Shown piece by piece: positions 24,707 through 32,838 of a stretch of 33,895 bases of DNA (the stretch's first letter is position 1; every line of letters starts with the position of its first letter). Below the pieces are notes generated by a model. It made no database searches. It had not been told where the DNA came from and was given only the letters and a program-made list of their open reading frames with translations. This DNA comes from an uncultured Gemmataceae bacterium. Lineage in GTDB: Bacteria; Planctomycetota; Planctomycetia; Gemmatales; Gemmataceae. The translations under genes were made by a program, and so were the position numbers. The stretch covers positions 1-33,895 of the forward strand of contig CALEEC010000090.1 of assembly GCA_937949245.1 (NCBI GenBank). The letters are read 5' to 3'.

Positions 24707-24739
24707 GGAGCCGCGGCCCCCAGTCCGCAGGTGTTTTGC
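24707..24739 (+). repeat. terminator-like dispersed element, copy 4 (diverged)
   Basis: Begins GGAGCCG and ends GGTGTTTTGC, which is the same element in plus orientation with several substitutions in the stem (GCGGCCCCCAGTCCGC). Its T-rich end can also form GTGTTT-TGC-AAACAC (24731-24745). Confidence 0.45.
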
Positions 24740-24750
24740 AAACACTCAAT

Positions 24751-24787
24751 GCCGAAAAAACACCCGACGACTAGGGTCGTCGGCTCC
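24751..24787 (-). repeat. terminator-like dispersed element, copy 5 (best conserved)
   Basis: CCGACGAC (24764-24771) and GTCGTCGG (24776-24783) form a perfect 8-bp stem with a TAGG loop. Read on the minus strand the stem is followed by GTGTTTTTTCGGC, the classic intrinsic-terminator shape. But no minus-strand gene lies immediately upstream: the next gene to the right (24969) is on the plus strand. A terminator role here is therefore doubtful. Confidence 0.65.
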
Positions 24788-24968
24788 TTCCTTGTGCCCG
24801 AAATAGCGCGCTGTCAACGTCTGTCGATGGTGGTGCTGCCCCATGTCGATTTCGCTCAATCCACCGTTTTTTCCCTCGATCCGCCTTGCCAAAAAAGGGC
24901 AGGGGTGGGTATAGACCAACGGCGGCAGCGAAGTTGGGTAGATCTGCGTTCGGAGGCGTTGCCCGAAG

Positions 24969-27353
24969 ATGATCACGCCACGCCGAATTCTCGGGGCGAT
25001 TCTCGCATGGGCCGTGCTGCTCGGCATCGGGTTGGGCTGCGCCGGCAATCCCGGCTATTTTCCGCATTTGCTCCCCCCAGGCCGAGTCATTCCCACGCAT
25101 GCCAAGCCCGGCGGTGCCAGCTATTTTGCCAACTTCGACCCGCATGCCTGCAAACTCGAAGTCACGCCGGTGTTCTGCTCCAATCCGTTACGCAGCGAAC
25201 AAGTCGTCATCGCTACCGTGCTGGACGCCCAGGGCCAACCGCGACGCAAACGCCGGGTCGAATGGCTGCTGGAAGGTGTCGGAACCATCCTCGAAGTGGA
25301 CGAGTCCGGCCATTGGGTCGGCCGCGGCTACAAGGTCGATAACAAGTATGCCGTCTCCTACACCGATTATGTCGAACGCCTAGTCACCCGCGGCAACGAC
25401 AATCCGGCGGACGACTTCAAGATCTACCCGGGGCAAACGTGGTGTGTCATTTCCTCCGCGTTGGAGGGCCAAACCTCACTGACCGTCTACGCGCCCGAAA
25501 TCCACGACCGGGACAAGAACCGAGTCTATGTGAAAATGCATTGGTCGGATGTCGAATGGCAATTTCCCCAAGCGGCCGCCGTGCGTGCCGGCAGTGCCCA
25601 CACCTTCAGCACCACCGTTCGCAAATTCACGACCCGGCAACCGATGAGCGGGTATCGCATCCGTTACCAGGTGGTCGAGGGAGCGCCGGCAGTATTGACC
25701 GTCTCGCCGAATCAGGGATTCGCACTGGGGGATCAAGACGTCACCGCTCTGACCGATGCCGACGGACAAGCCGCGGTGCGGATTATGCAGCTCCACCCCC
25801 AACCGGGACGTACCAAACTGCGGGTAGTAATCGTCCGCCCTTCCCATGAAGACGGCACAGGCGATACCGTCATCGGGCAAACCGACACCTACATCGATTG
25901 GCAAGCGCCGTCGCTCTCGCTCCAAGTCGATGCGCCCCCCGCGGCTCTCATGACCGAATGCGTTCCCATCACCGTCGCGGTACGCAACACCGGCAACGTC
26001 GATGCGCAGGCCATGACCGTGCAGAGTCAGGTTCCCGAAGGGATGATCTTGCTCGAATCGAATCCCCCGGCGCAGGTGGAGGGGAATCTGTTGGTCTGGA
26101 ATTTGCCCGCGTTGCCCCAGGGACAGCAACACACGGTGCAAGCCTTCTTTCGTCCGGCCCGATTGGGCGAAACCCGGGCCGGCGTCACGGTGCAAACGGT
26201 CGATGGCATCACGGCTCAACGCACGGTGCTGACTCGTGTGACCACGGCACGGATCGCGGCCGAGTGTTCGGGGCCCGAGATGGCCGTCGTCGGACAAACC
26301 ATCCCGATCCGCGTCGCGGTTCACAATCCGGGATCGGGACCTGCGGCTAACGTGAAGCTGGCCTTGCGTTATGGTCCGGGCTTAGTCCATGTCTCCCAGA
26401 CCAATCCGGTCGAAATCACCTTCGACCACCTCGGTCCTGGGCTGACCCGCTCGGCCGACGTGCTGCTCCAGGTGAAACAACCCGGCTCGTGGGAATATCA
26501 ATTGACCACGACCGCCGATGGCGATCTTCGTGCCGAGGTTCCGCCGCGACGCGTCGAAGTACGCCAACCGGCATTGCAAGTGGCCCTCCGCGGACCGGAT
26601 CAGACCTACCTCAATCACGATTCCACTTGGACCCTGACGGTGCGTAACACCGGCGAAGTGCCCATCGCCAACGTCTTCGCCGGTGTCGTGTTTCCCCCCG
26701 CGTTGACTTATCGCCATGCCGAACCGCAGGGCGTCTATGCCAACGGCCAAACGACCTGGAGCATGGGCACCTTTGCGCCGCACGAGACGCGATCGGTACG
26801 GTTCAACGCTTTGGGAGCGCAGTTGACCTCCTCAGCCGCTCTGGTAGGGACCGCTTCCGGTGAACCGATGGTGCAACGGGCCGGCCAATGGGAAGTCGCT
26901 GTCAGCGACCGCAAATTGCTCGTTGAGGAACGCTTCACCTTGCCGATCACCGTCTTGGGGGTGCCAGCGTTGCAATTGGAAGTCGTTGATGCGGAAGATC
27001 CGATCGCGGTTGGTCGGCCGATCCGTTATACGGTGAAGGTGATCAATCAAGGGACGCTGCCGGCGCAACAGGTGGAACTGATCGCGCAATTGCCCCCGCA
27101 ACTCAAGCCGCGACGCGGCAGCGGTCCCATCGAGGGACGCATCGACGGCCAACGCGTCCTCTTTCCGCCGTTGGACGGCCTACAACCCGGGCGCGGCTGG
27201 ACTTTCACGATCGACGCGGAGGCCGTCGCTTTTGGTGATGCACGCTTCCGCGTCGAGTTACGGTGTCCGCAACTGAGCGTGCCCCTCCATGACGAAGAAT
27301 CGACCCGCATCGTGCCGCTGGCCAACGCCGACACGGCCGGGCAACGCTTTTGA
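24969..27353 (+). CDS. secreted/lipid-anchored protein with DUF11-type repeats
   Basis: A 794-residue envelope protein. The N-terminal signal (about 1-23) ends at Cys24 in GIGLGC, a weak lipobox because the -3 position is Gly. Residues 30-320 are beta-rich, Ig-like segments (YANFDP-type start, KRRVEWLLEGVGT, DADGQAAVRI). From about 325 to the end there are about four DUF11-like beta-sandwich units, each starting with a V-x-N-x-G pattern: VRNTGNVDAQ, VHNPGSGPAAN, VRNTGEVPIAN, VINQGTLPAQQ. Proteins of this kind are common in planctomycetes and are thought to be structural or adhesive at the cell surface. GGAGG lies 12 bases before the ATG. The tandem-kinase gene follows after 85 bases and may be co-transcribed. 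No enzyme motif is seen. Confidence 0.85.
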   Translation: MITPRRILGAILAWAVLLGIGLGCAGNPGYFPHLLPPGRVIPTHAKPGGASYFANFDPHACKLEVTPVFCSNPLRSEQVVIATVLDAQGQPRRKRRVEWLLEGVGTILEVDESGHWVGRGYKVDNKYAVSYTDYVERLVTRGNDNPADDFKIYPGQTWCVISSALEGQTSLTVYAPEIHDRDKNRVYVKMHWSDVEWQFPQAAAVRAGSAHTFSTTVRKFTTRQPMSGYRIRYQVVEGAPAVLTVSPNQGFALGDQDVTALTDADGQAAVRIMQLHPQPGRTKLRVVIVRPSHEDGTGDTVIGQTDTYIDWQAPSLSLQVDAPPAALMTECVPITVAVRNTGNVDAQAMTVQSQVPEGMILLESNPPAQVEGNLLVWNLPALPQGQQHTVQAFFRPARLGETRAGVTVQTVDGITAQRTVLTRVTTARIAAECSGPEMAVVGQTIPIRVAVHNPGSGPAANVKLALRYGPGLVHVSQTNPVEITFDHLGPGLTRSADVLLQVKQPGSWEYQLTTTADGDLRAEVPPRRVEVRQPALQVALRGPDQTYLNHDSTWTLTVRNTGEVPIANVFAGVVFPPALTYRHAEPQGVYANGQTTWSMGTFAPHETRSVRFNALGAQLTSSAALVGTASGEPMVQRAGQWEVAVSDRKLLVEERFTLPITVLGVPALQLEVVDAEDPIAVGRPIRYTVKVINQGTLPAQQVELIAQLPPQLKPRRGSGPIEGRIDGQRVLFPPLDGLQPGRGWTFTIDAEAVAFGDARFRVELRCPQLSVPLHDEESTRIVPLANADTAGQRF

Positions 27354-27438
27354 TCGGTCTTGTCGCGACTGGGCCTTCGTGGTATGCCAGAATCAGCACA
27401 GCGGTTCGACTCACGGATTCAGCAACTCGGGATCAGGG

Positions 27439-29175
27439 ATGACCCTCATGCCGTCGAAGGCTTCATCGGCTTCGGCTTCGTCCGCCATTGTTTGGCGTGT
27501 GCATCCTCCGTTCCGCGACGCCTTGGGCACGGATACACCTCCGTTAGAGGAATGGGAACATTCAGGACAAGCCCAGATCGTCAAACATGGGCCGCATCGC
27601 ACGGTCTATCGCGTCCAATTGCCGACGTTGCGGCTGTATTGGAAACGCTGCCGCTTGGCCAACTTCCGGGCTTGGCTGCGCGAACTGCTGCGTCCGCCGA
27701 AAGCACGCTTGGAATTCGACCACGCGTTGGCCCTTGCCGCCCGCGGCATCGCGACCATTCAGCCGATCGCTTGGGGCCGACCTCCAGGGTGGTGGCCCCG
27801 CGAAAGCTATCTGCTGACCCAAGCCTGCGAATCGGCCGTCCCTTTAGCCGACTACCTCGAACAAACGTTGCCCACCTTGGCTCCAGCGCAGCAATGGGCC
27901 GTGCGGTGTCGCTTGGCCCGTGCCTTGGGGCTGTATCTGGCACGATTGCACGAAGCGGGGGTCTGTCATCCTGACTTGCATCCGGGCAATTTGTTGGTGC
28001 AAGTCCCCGATCAGGCCGATCTCTGGCCGCGGTTTTGGTTGTTGGATCTGCACGATGTCCGCTTGGGTCCGGCTCTACGTTGGCCGGCCAGTCGAGACAA
28101 TCTGATCATGTTCAATCGGTGGTTTTCGCTGCGGGCCAGTCGCACCGATCGGCTACGGTTTTGGCTCAGTTATCGACGCAATCGCTGGTTGGGGGATTCT
28201 GCCCGGCTCTGCGAAACAACGCCCATCGTGCCGGAAGTCCTCCCCGGCGAACGGGAGCAAGCCCGCGAACTGGAACGGCGGACGTTAGCTTCGAATCAGC
28301 GGTTGTGGCAATCGCGCGATCGACGCTGTTGGGGCCAGAATCGGCACTTCTACCGACTGCGCGGCCGACGTTGGGTGGGGCACGCCGTCGCCGACCTGGA
28401 TCGCGATTGGTTGGCCCAACTGTTGGCCGACCCCGATGCACCGTTTCGTGATCCTAGCCGACCTCGGCTCAAGGATTCGCCCAGTTCGACGGTGGTCGAA
28501 CTGGCGATGCCGACTCCCACTGGGGAACGCTGGCTGATCTACAAGCGTTTTCGCCTCACCAGCAGGTGGGACGCCTGGAAAAACCTGTTCCGTCGATCGG
28601 CCGCGTTGCGTTCCTGGTTTTGGGGGCATGCGCTACGCGATCGTGGCTTGCCGACACCTCGGCCATTGCTGGTGTTGCACCGCACCAATCGGCTCGGATT
28701 GCCTACCGAGGGGTATCTATTGGTCGAGAAAGTCGAGTCGGCCCAGGATCTGCAACAATGGGTCCGTGCCCTAGCGCAACGGCCCGCCGAGCAACGAACA
28801 CTGCTGTTGCGAGAAGCCATCGATGCAGTGGCGCAACTGATCCGACGCCTGCATCAACGCGGACTATCGCACCGCGACTTGAAAGCGGCTAATCTCCTGC
28901 ATGGCACCGCGGGGTTCTGCCTGATTGATCTGGTCGGAGTGCGTCACCCCTGGCGGATGACCGATGCAATACGGATGCGAGATCTGATGCGTTTGAACGC
29001 CAGTTTTGCCCTATCGAGCGAAATTCGTCGTACCGATCGACTGCGTTTTCTCCGCACTTATTTGGCTTGGGGACTGCATGGCAAACGCGGATGGAAGCGT
29101 TGGTGGAAGGCCATCGCCCAAGCTACGGCCGCGAAGATCGAACGCAACCAACGCCGACAACGCCCCTTAGCTTGA
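27439..29175 (+). CDS. protein with two tandem WaaP/Kdo-kinase-like domains
   Basis: A 578-residue protein made of two lipopolysaccharide-kinase-like folds. Domain 1 (about 45-250) has Lys69, a catalytic-loop motif HPDLHPGN (177-184) and Asp203 in LLDLHDV. Domain 2 (about 350-550) has Lys369, HRDLKAAN (478-485) and Asp497 in LIDLVGV. Both therefore keep the Lys/Asp/Asp set. A shared RTDRLRF segment follows each domain (236-242 and 531-537), so they probably arose by internal duplication. WaaP and KdkA relatives phosphorylate heptose or Kdo of the lipopolysaccharide core at the inner face of the inner membrane. Here the acceptor is unknown. The frame is open to 27289, inside the upstream gene. 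I chose ATG 27439, preceded by a GGGA-rich stretch, but the start is uncertain. No signal peptide is present. Confidence 0.83.
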   Translation: MTLMPSKASSASASSAIVWRVHPPFRDALGTDTPPLEEWEHSGQAQIVKHGPHRTVYRVQLPTLRLYWKRCRLANFRAWLRELLRPPKARLEFDHALALAARGIATIQPIAWGRPPGWWPRESYLLTQACESAVPLADYLEQTLPTLAPAQQWAVRCRLARALGLYLARLHEAGVCHPDLHPGNLLVQVPDQADLWPRFWLLDLHDVRLGPALRWPASRDNLIMFNRWFSLRASRTDRLRFWLSYRRNRWLGDSARLCETTPIVPEVLPGEREQARELERRTLASNQRLWQSRDRRCWGQNRHFYRLRGRRWVGHAVADLDRDWLAQLLADPDAPFRDPSRPRLKDSPSSTVVELAMPTPTGERWLIYKRFRLTSRWDAWKNLFRRSAALRSWFWGHALRDRGLPTPRPLLVLHRTNRLGLPTEGYLLVEKVESAQDLQQWVRALAQRPAEQRTLLLREAIDAVAQLIRRLHQRGLSHRDLKAANLLHGTAGFCLIDLVGVRHPWRMTDAIRMRDLMRLNASFALSSEIRRTDRLRFLRTYLAWGLHGKRGWKRWWKAIAQATAAKIERNQRRQRPLA

Positions 29176-29205
29176 CTGCACTTGCTCAGGATGGAATCGC
29201 TTCCC

Positions 29206-29233
29206 CCACTGAGCGGCGGGTGTTTGCTCGTGG
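29206..29233. terminator. hairpin between convergent genes
   Basis: CCAC and GAGC pair with GCTC and GTGG (8 bp, one bulged T) around a GGCGGGTGTTT loop. It lies 31 bases after the tandem-kinase stop and about 97 bases beyond the carotenoid oxygenase stop, so it may serve either or both. The loop sequence resembles that of the hairpin at 20057-20081. Confidence 0.4.
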
Positions 29234-29329
29234 TGTGTCGATATTGCTAGAGTCGCCGGAGTCGATGTCGCGAATGTCGTTGTCGCGTGGGGATCGCGGA
29301 CACTTGCTCCCCAACGCGTTACGCGCGAC

Positions 29330-30808
29330 TTAACCGAGCATCGCGCCGGGAATCCAGATGCCGTGGAAGCCATACGGCACCCGCACCGGCAATAGCACCC
29401 GTGCGATCGGTTCGGCACGCATGTCGGCCGCGTTCACGATCAGTAGTTCGCCGCGATTCGTGTTGGCATCGTGGACATACGTCAGCAGATAGCCGTCATC
29501 CTCCGCTTGGGCATTCGCTCGCGGAACGAATACGCCCTCGCCGCCGAAACGCCCCCGGCCAAACGAGTGCCGTTCCGTCTTGCCGGTCTGGAGGTCGAAC
29601 TTGCGGAAACCGGCGAAAAATTCGCCCCCCGATTCGCCCGTATAACCGAACCGCACCGGGCGTCCGGTCAGATGATCCGCGATCCGCGGAAATTCGATCG
29701 GCGTGTCGTCCAAGGTGGTTTCTTGCACTCGGCCGCTGGTCAGGTCGATCTGCCAACGGTGCAGCAGCGCCGGCGTCGGCTTCGCTTCGCGCTGCACACG
29801 TCCCGATACTTCCTCGGGGAATTGAGCATACCGGGCACCGAGGACGATCACCCTTTGCTCTTCCTCCCAGGCGTTGAGCAGATGGAACACATAACATGGG
29901 GCGATCTCGAACCAGCGAACTTGTCCCCCCCGACGCGGCAAGATGCCGATACGGGCACCGAACTTCGGCTCGAATTGCAGCAACGGTTCGCCGCGTAGCA
30001 GCCGCCCCAAATCGAACACCACCGGCAGGTCCAGAAAGATCGCGTATTTCTGGGTGATGCCGAAGTCGTGCATCATCACGGGTCTGGGAATGTCGATCGG
30101 TTGCGTCGCTACCAATTCCCCCTTGGCATCGATGATGCTGTACTGCACATACGGTCGAATCGGCCGATAGCCGAAGCAAAACATCTCCCCGGTGGTTGCG
30201 TCGATCTTCGGATGGGCGGTGAAAGCGTGTCGCAGTTTGCCACCGAAGGTGTAGGGGCCGATCGTATTCAGTTCCGGCACCCCGATATGATACGGTTCGC
30301 CCCCTTCCCACAAAGCCAACAAATGGCGATGATGCCAGACCAAAGCGGTATTGGCAACGTGCTTGTTCGGATTCTTCCCACCGAGTGCCTTGGCCAAATC
30401 GGGGGGATCGTTCAATCCGCCGTATAAGGCTTTCCCCGCTCGGCGTTCCTCTTCAAAGCCAGGCGTGCGGATGTAGCGATTGCGATAGCTGGCCTTGCCC
30501 TGGTGCAAGCGGACTCCGTGCAACATGCCATCGCCATCGAACCAGTGATACCGGCCTTTGGGGGGAAACTGCGGATTGGGACCGTTGCGGACATACATGC
30601 CGTCGAGGTCGTCGGGCAAGGTGCCGATGACCTTCAGATCGGCCAGGGTTGATTCTTCACGAACGGGAGCAAAGTTGCCTCGGAGAAAGGGATTGTCTCG
30701 ATTCAGGTCTTCGGCCAAGGCTTGGGGGAAAGTCCAAGCGAAAGGATGGTCTGCCAATAACGGGCTGAGGGCCAGTCCCGTTTGCAAAAACGCACGGCGA
30801 TCTAGCAT
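29330..30808 (-). CDS. carotenoid cleavage oxygenase family protein
   Basis: A 492-residue member of the carotenoid oxygenase/lignostilbene dioxygenase family, seven-bladed beta-propellers with a non-haem iron that split a conjugated double bond with O2. The four iron-binding histidines are recognisable: His199 (TAHPKID), His247 (MMHDFGIT), His309 (CYVFHLLNAWEE) and His482 (PYGFHGIW). Other family segments are LDGMYVRNGPNPQF, YHWFDGDGMLHGV and the FVPR segment. The N-terminus LDRRAFLQTGLAL looks like a twin-arginine signal, suggesting export folded to the periplasm. AAGGGG lies about 7 bases before the ATG. It follows the Nudix gene by 20 bases on the same strand, probably one operon. No carotenoid synthesis genes are nearby, so the substrate could be an apocarotenoid or a stilbene-like aromatic. 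Confidence 0.93.
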   Translation of the reverse strand: MLDRRAFLQTGLALSPLLADHPFAWTFPQALAEDLNRDNPFLRGNFAPVREESTLADLKVIGTLPDDLDGMYVRNGPNPQFPPKGRYHWFDGDGMLHGVRLHQGKASYRNRYIRTPGFEEERRAGKALYGGLNDPPDLAKALGGKNPNKHVANTALVWHHRHLLALWEGGEPYHIGVPELNTIGPYTFGGKLRHAFTAHPKIDATTGEMFCFGYRPIRPYVQYSIIDAKGELVATQPIDIPRPVMMHDFGITQKYAIFLDLPVVFDLGRLLRGEPLLQFEPKFGARIGILPRRGGQVRWFEIAPCYVFHLLNAWEEEQRVIVLGARYAQFPEEVSGRVQREAKPTPALLHRWQIDLTSGRVQETTLDDTPIEFPRIADHLTGRPVRFGYTGESGGEFFAGFRKFDLQTGKTERHSFGRGRFGGEGVFVPRANAQAEDDGYLLTYVHDANTNRGELLIVNAADMRAEPIARVLLPVRVPYGFHGIWIPGAMLG

Positions 30809-30828
30809 GGGTAGCCCCTTGAATGGGA

Positions 30829-31269
30829 TCAGACGAGGGCGACTTCCGCATCTACAGGTTCGGCGACTTTCCCTGTGGCTGGGGGAAAGACACTACGAAT
30901 GATATCGCGCAATCCCGGTTCTTCAATGCGTTCGATCGCTTGTGCTACCGGCACCCAGGCACGATGCCGTTGTCGGCGTTCGGGCCAATTGTCGGCGATT
31001 TCGTTGACCTGCAATACGAAGACAATCACATGATGGACCAATCCCCATTTTTCATACAAGTAGCTGCCCACCGGTTCGGGACGCAGAACGCCGACCAGTC
31101 CTGCTTCTTCCCAGGCTTCTTGCAAAGCGGTTTCACCGCCGGTCTTGCCGGGGTCGATCTGCCCTTTGGGAATGACCCAGCGTCGGCCACTGTTGGAAGT
31201 AACCATACACAGCTGCCCATCGCGCAGGGCCAGAACTGCTGCTTGCCGACGTGTCGAGAGAGAGGCCAT
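30829..31269 (-). CDS. Nudix hydrolase
   Basis: A 146-residue Nudix-fold pyrophosphohydrolase, cleaving nucleoside-diphosphate-X or polyphosphate substrates with Mg2+. The Nudix box runs from Gly36 to Leu58 (GQIDPGK then TGGETAL then QEAWEEAGL). It departs from G-x5-E-x7-REUxEExGU in two places: Lys42 for the first Glu and Gln50 for Arg. The metal-binding EE pair (Glu54, Glu55) and Glu51 are kept. The PKG before the box and the missing first Glu resemble the diphosphoinositol-polyphosphate-phosphohydrolase-like subfamily. GGAGG lies about 11 bases upstream. It is the first gene of a probable two-gene operon with the carotenoid oxygenase. The substrate cannot be read from the sequence. Confidence 0.9.
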   Translation of the reverse strand: MASLSTRRQAAVLALRDGQLCMVTSNSGRRWVIPKGQIDPGKTGGETALQEAWEEAGLVGVLRPEPVGSYLYEKWGLVHHVIVFVLQVNEIADNWPERRQRHRAWVPVAQAIERIEEPGLRDIIRSVFPPATGKVAEPVDAEVALV

Positions 31270-31382
31270 CGCGTTTTGATCCTCCGCGATTTTGCGGGCA
31301 AAGCGTTTTGTCCGCGATGCATCCGTGGTAGTGTACTCGTATCGTCGGACTTTATCGGCTGTCGGTCAAGTTCCGATCCATC

Positions 31383-31420
31383 AGCTTCATCGGATCTACA
31401 CAATAGATTTGTCGGAAGCT
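31383..31420. promoter_or_regulatory. imperfect palindrome in the divergent Nudix/phosphatase intergenic region
   Basis: AGCTTC (31383-31388) pairs with GAAGCT (31415-31420), and ATCTA (31394-31398) pairs with TAGAT (31404-31408). The two-fold symmetry, AT-rich centre and position near the middle of the 212-bp divergent region fit an operator controlling both directions. Promoter hexamers are not clear. Confidence 0.4.
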
Positions 31421-31481
31421 CATGAAAATCAACGACACTAGGGATTTTAACGATTGTGGACTTCTGAGGTGGGGTTAGACC

Positions 31482-32705
31482 GTGTCCATGGTGTTACCGC
31501 CGGCGCTTTCGGTGCGACAAGTGATGCTCTGCGATCCGTGCCGGGTACCCCCGCAGCAACCGATCCATGACGTGTTGCAGTTGATGCGCCAACGTCGGAT
31601 TGGTTCGGTTCTGGTTGTGGAAGATCAGGATCGATTGGTCGGCATTTTCACCAGCCACGATCTGCTCAAGTTCGTCGCGGAAGCCACCTCGGGAGGGCGG
31701 GAGGATCCGATCGCACGGTGGATGACGCGTTCGCCGATCACGATTGGCCCCGAGGTCGGTTGGGAAGAAGCCTTACAATTGATGGAACGGCAAAACATCC
31801 GGCATCTGCCCGTGTGCGAGCATGGCCGATTGATTGGCTTGGTGTCCGCTCGCGAATTGATCCGCAGTCGGGCATTGCATTTGAATCATCTGATCGAAAG
31901 CCGTACCGCTCAACTACGGCAAGCCAACGCGGAACTACTCAGCCGCGAAGCGGAGATGCGGCACTACTTTCGCGTGGCGGGCCGACTGCAACAGCGCCTG
32001 GTGCTACCACATGCACCACCGCATTGGCCGGGACTCTCTTGGGGAATTCATTTCGCCCCGTTGGACAATCTAGGGGGCGATTTCTACGATTTTGCCCAAC
32101 CTGATGACGATCATCTGGGCATCCTAATTGCCGATGCCAGCGGACATAGTTTGCCGGCCTCGATGGTCGCGATCATGGCCCGATTCGCTTTCAGCGAAGT
32201 GGCACATACCACGGTTCGGCCCGGGGAAGTGTTGTCGGCGATGAATCAACGGCTCCAAGGCTTGACCGACGAGCGGTTCGTGACCGCGTTTTATGGGGTG
32301 ATCGATCGACGCAATTATCGTCTGACCTACGCCAACGCGGGGCACCCGTTTCCGTACCGTTACGAAGCCAAGACAGGCCGCTGCCACGCGATTTCGTCAC
32401 GGGGACTATTGCTGGGCATCATGCCGGAGGAACGCTACCGCGAACGCGAATTGGACCTGGAACCGGGCGATCGCTTGGTGTTATTCACCGATGGTTTGGT
32501 CGACACGCTCAACGAACGCGGCGACGCCTTTGGCCCGGAATTTCTGTTGCAAGCAATCTGCCGACATGGCCAAGAAGCGGCGGACAAAATGGCCCGGCGC
32601 TTGTTTGGCGACTTGACCGACTTCCGGGGAACGCGATCGTTAGCGGACGATGTCACGATCGTCGTCGCGGGGATGGACACACTGTCGATCATGGGCTTGG
32701 CCTGA
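31482..32705 (+). CDS. CBS-pair-regulated PP2C-type (SpoIIE/RsbU-like) phosphatase
   Basis: A 407-residue predicted Ser/Thr phosphatase. Two CBS motifs (about 10-66 and 75-132) form a Bateman module that typically binds adenine nucleotides. A short helix (133-172, LHLNHLIESRTAQLRQAN region) links it to a PP2C domain of the SpoIIE/RsbU type (about 185-400). The metal-binding motifs are present: GGDFYDF (Asp200), ADASGH (Asp218), FTDG (Asp337) and ADDVTIVV (Asp389, Asp390). These enzymes usually dephosphorylate anti-sigma-factor antagonists. No such antagonist or anti-sigma factor lies in this window. I chose GTG 31482, with a GAGGTGGGG tract ending 7 bases upstream; ATG 31488 in the same frame would give two residues less. 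No membrane segment is seen, so it is cytoplasmic. Confidence 0.9.
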   Translation: MSMVLPPALSVRQVMLCDPCRVPPQQPIHDVLQLMRQRRIGSVLVVEDQDRLVGIFTSHDLLKFVAEATSGGREDPIARWMTRSPITIGPEVGWEEALQLMERQNIRHLPVCEHGRLIGLVSARELIRSRALHLNHLIESRTAQLRQANAELLSREAEMRHYFRVAGRLQQRLVLPHAPPHWPGLSWGIHFAPLDNLGGDFYDFAQPDDDHLGILIADASGHSLPASMVAIMARFAFSEVAHTTVRPGEVLSAMNQRLQGLTDERFVTAFYGVIDRRNYRLTYANAGHPFPYRYEAKTGRCHAISSRGLLLGIMPEERYRERELDLEPGDRLVLFTDGLVDTLNERGDAFGPEFLLQAICRHGQEAADKMARRLFGDLTDFRGTRSLADDVTIVVAGMDTLSIMGLA

Positions 32706-32838
32706 CTTCGCGAAGGCGGGAATCTACCGCTATGCGAGCGCCGGATGGCCGCCCGTTGTGGTTTTTGTTTTGCCCTCCGTCGATTCCCAGCGACGGTTTG
32801 CCTTCGCCTGGAAAAGTCGTTGGGGGGGAAGGAGCATC

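Larger units (their letters stand above)
24422..24968. other. 547-bp divergent intergenic region with a cluster of repeats
   Basis: Lies between the glucosidase gene (minus) and the DUF11-type gene (plus). Two short open frames at 24418-24655, on opposite strands, overlap each other and look non-coding. The right half (24628-24787) is occupied by three copies of the terminator-like element in alternating orientation. The part from 24788 to 24950 shows nothing I can name. Confidence 0.65.

Noticed and set aside
11197-32705. A signalling island formed by the kinases and the PP2C phosphatase
   Set aside because: The genes are spread over 21 kb on different strands with unrelated genes between them. 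The sequence gives no sign of a shared operon or regulator.
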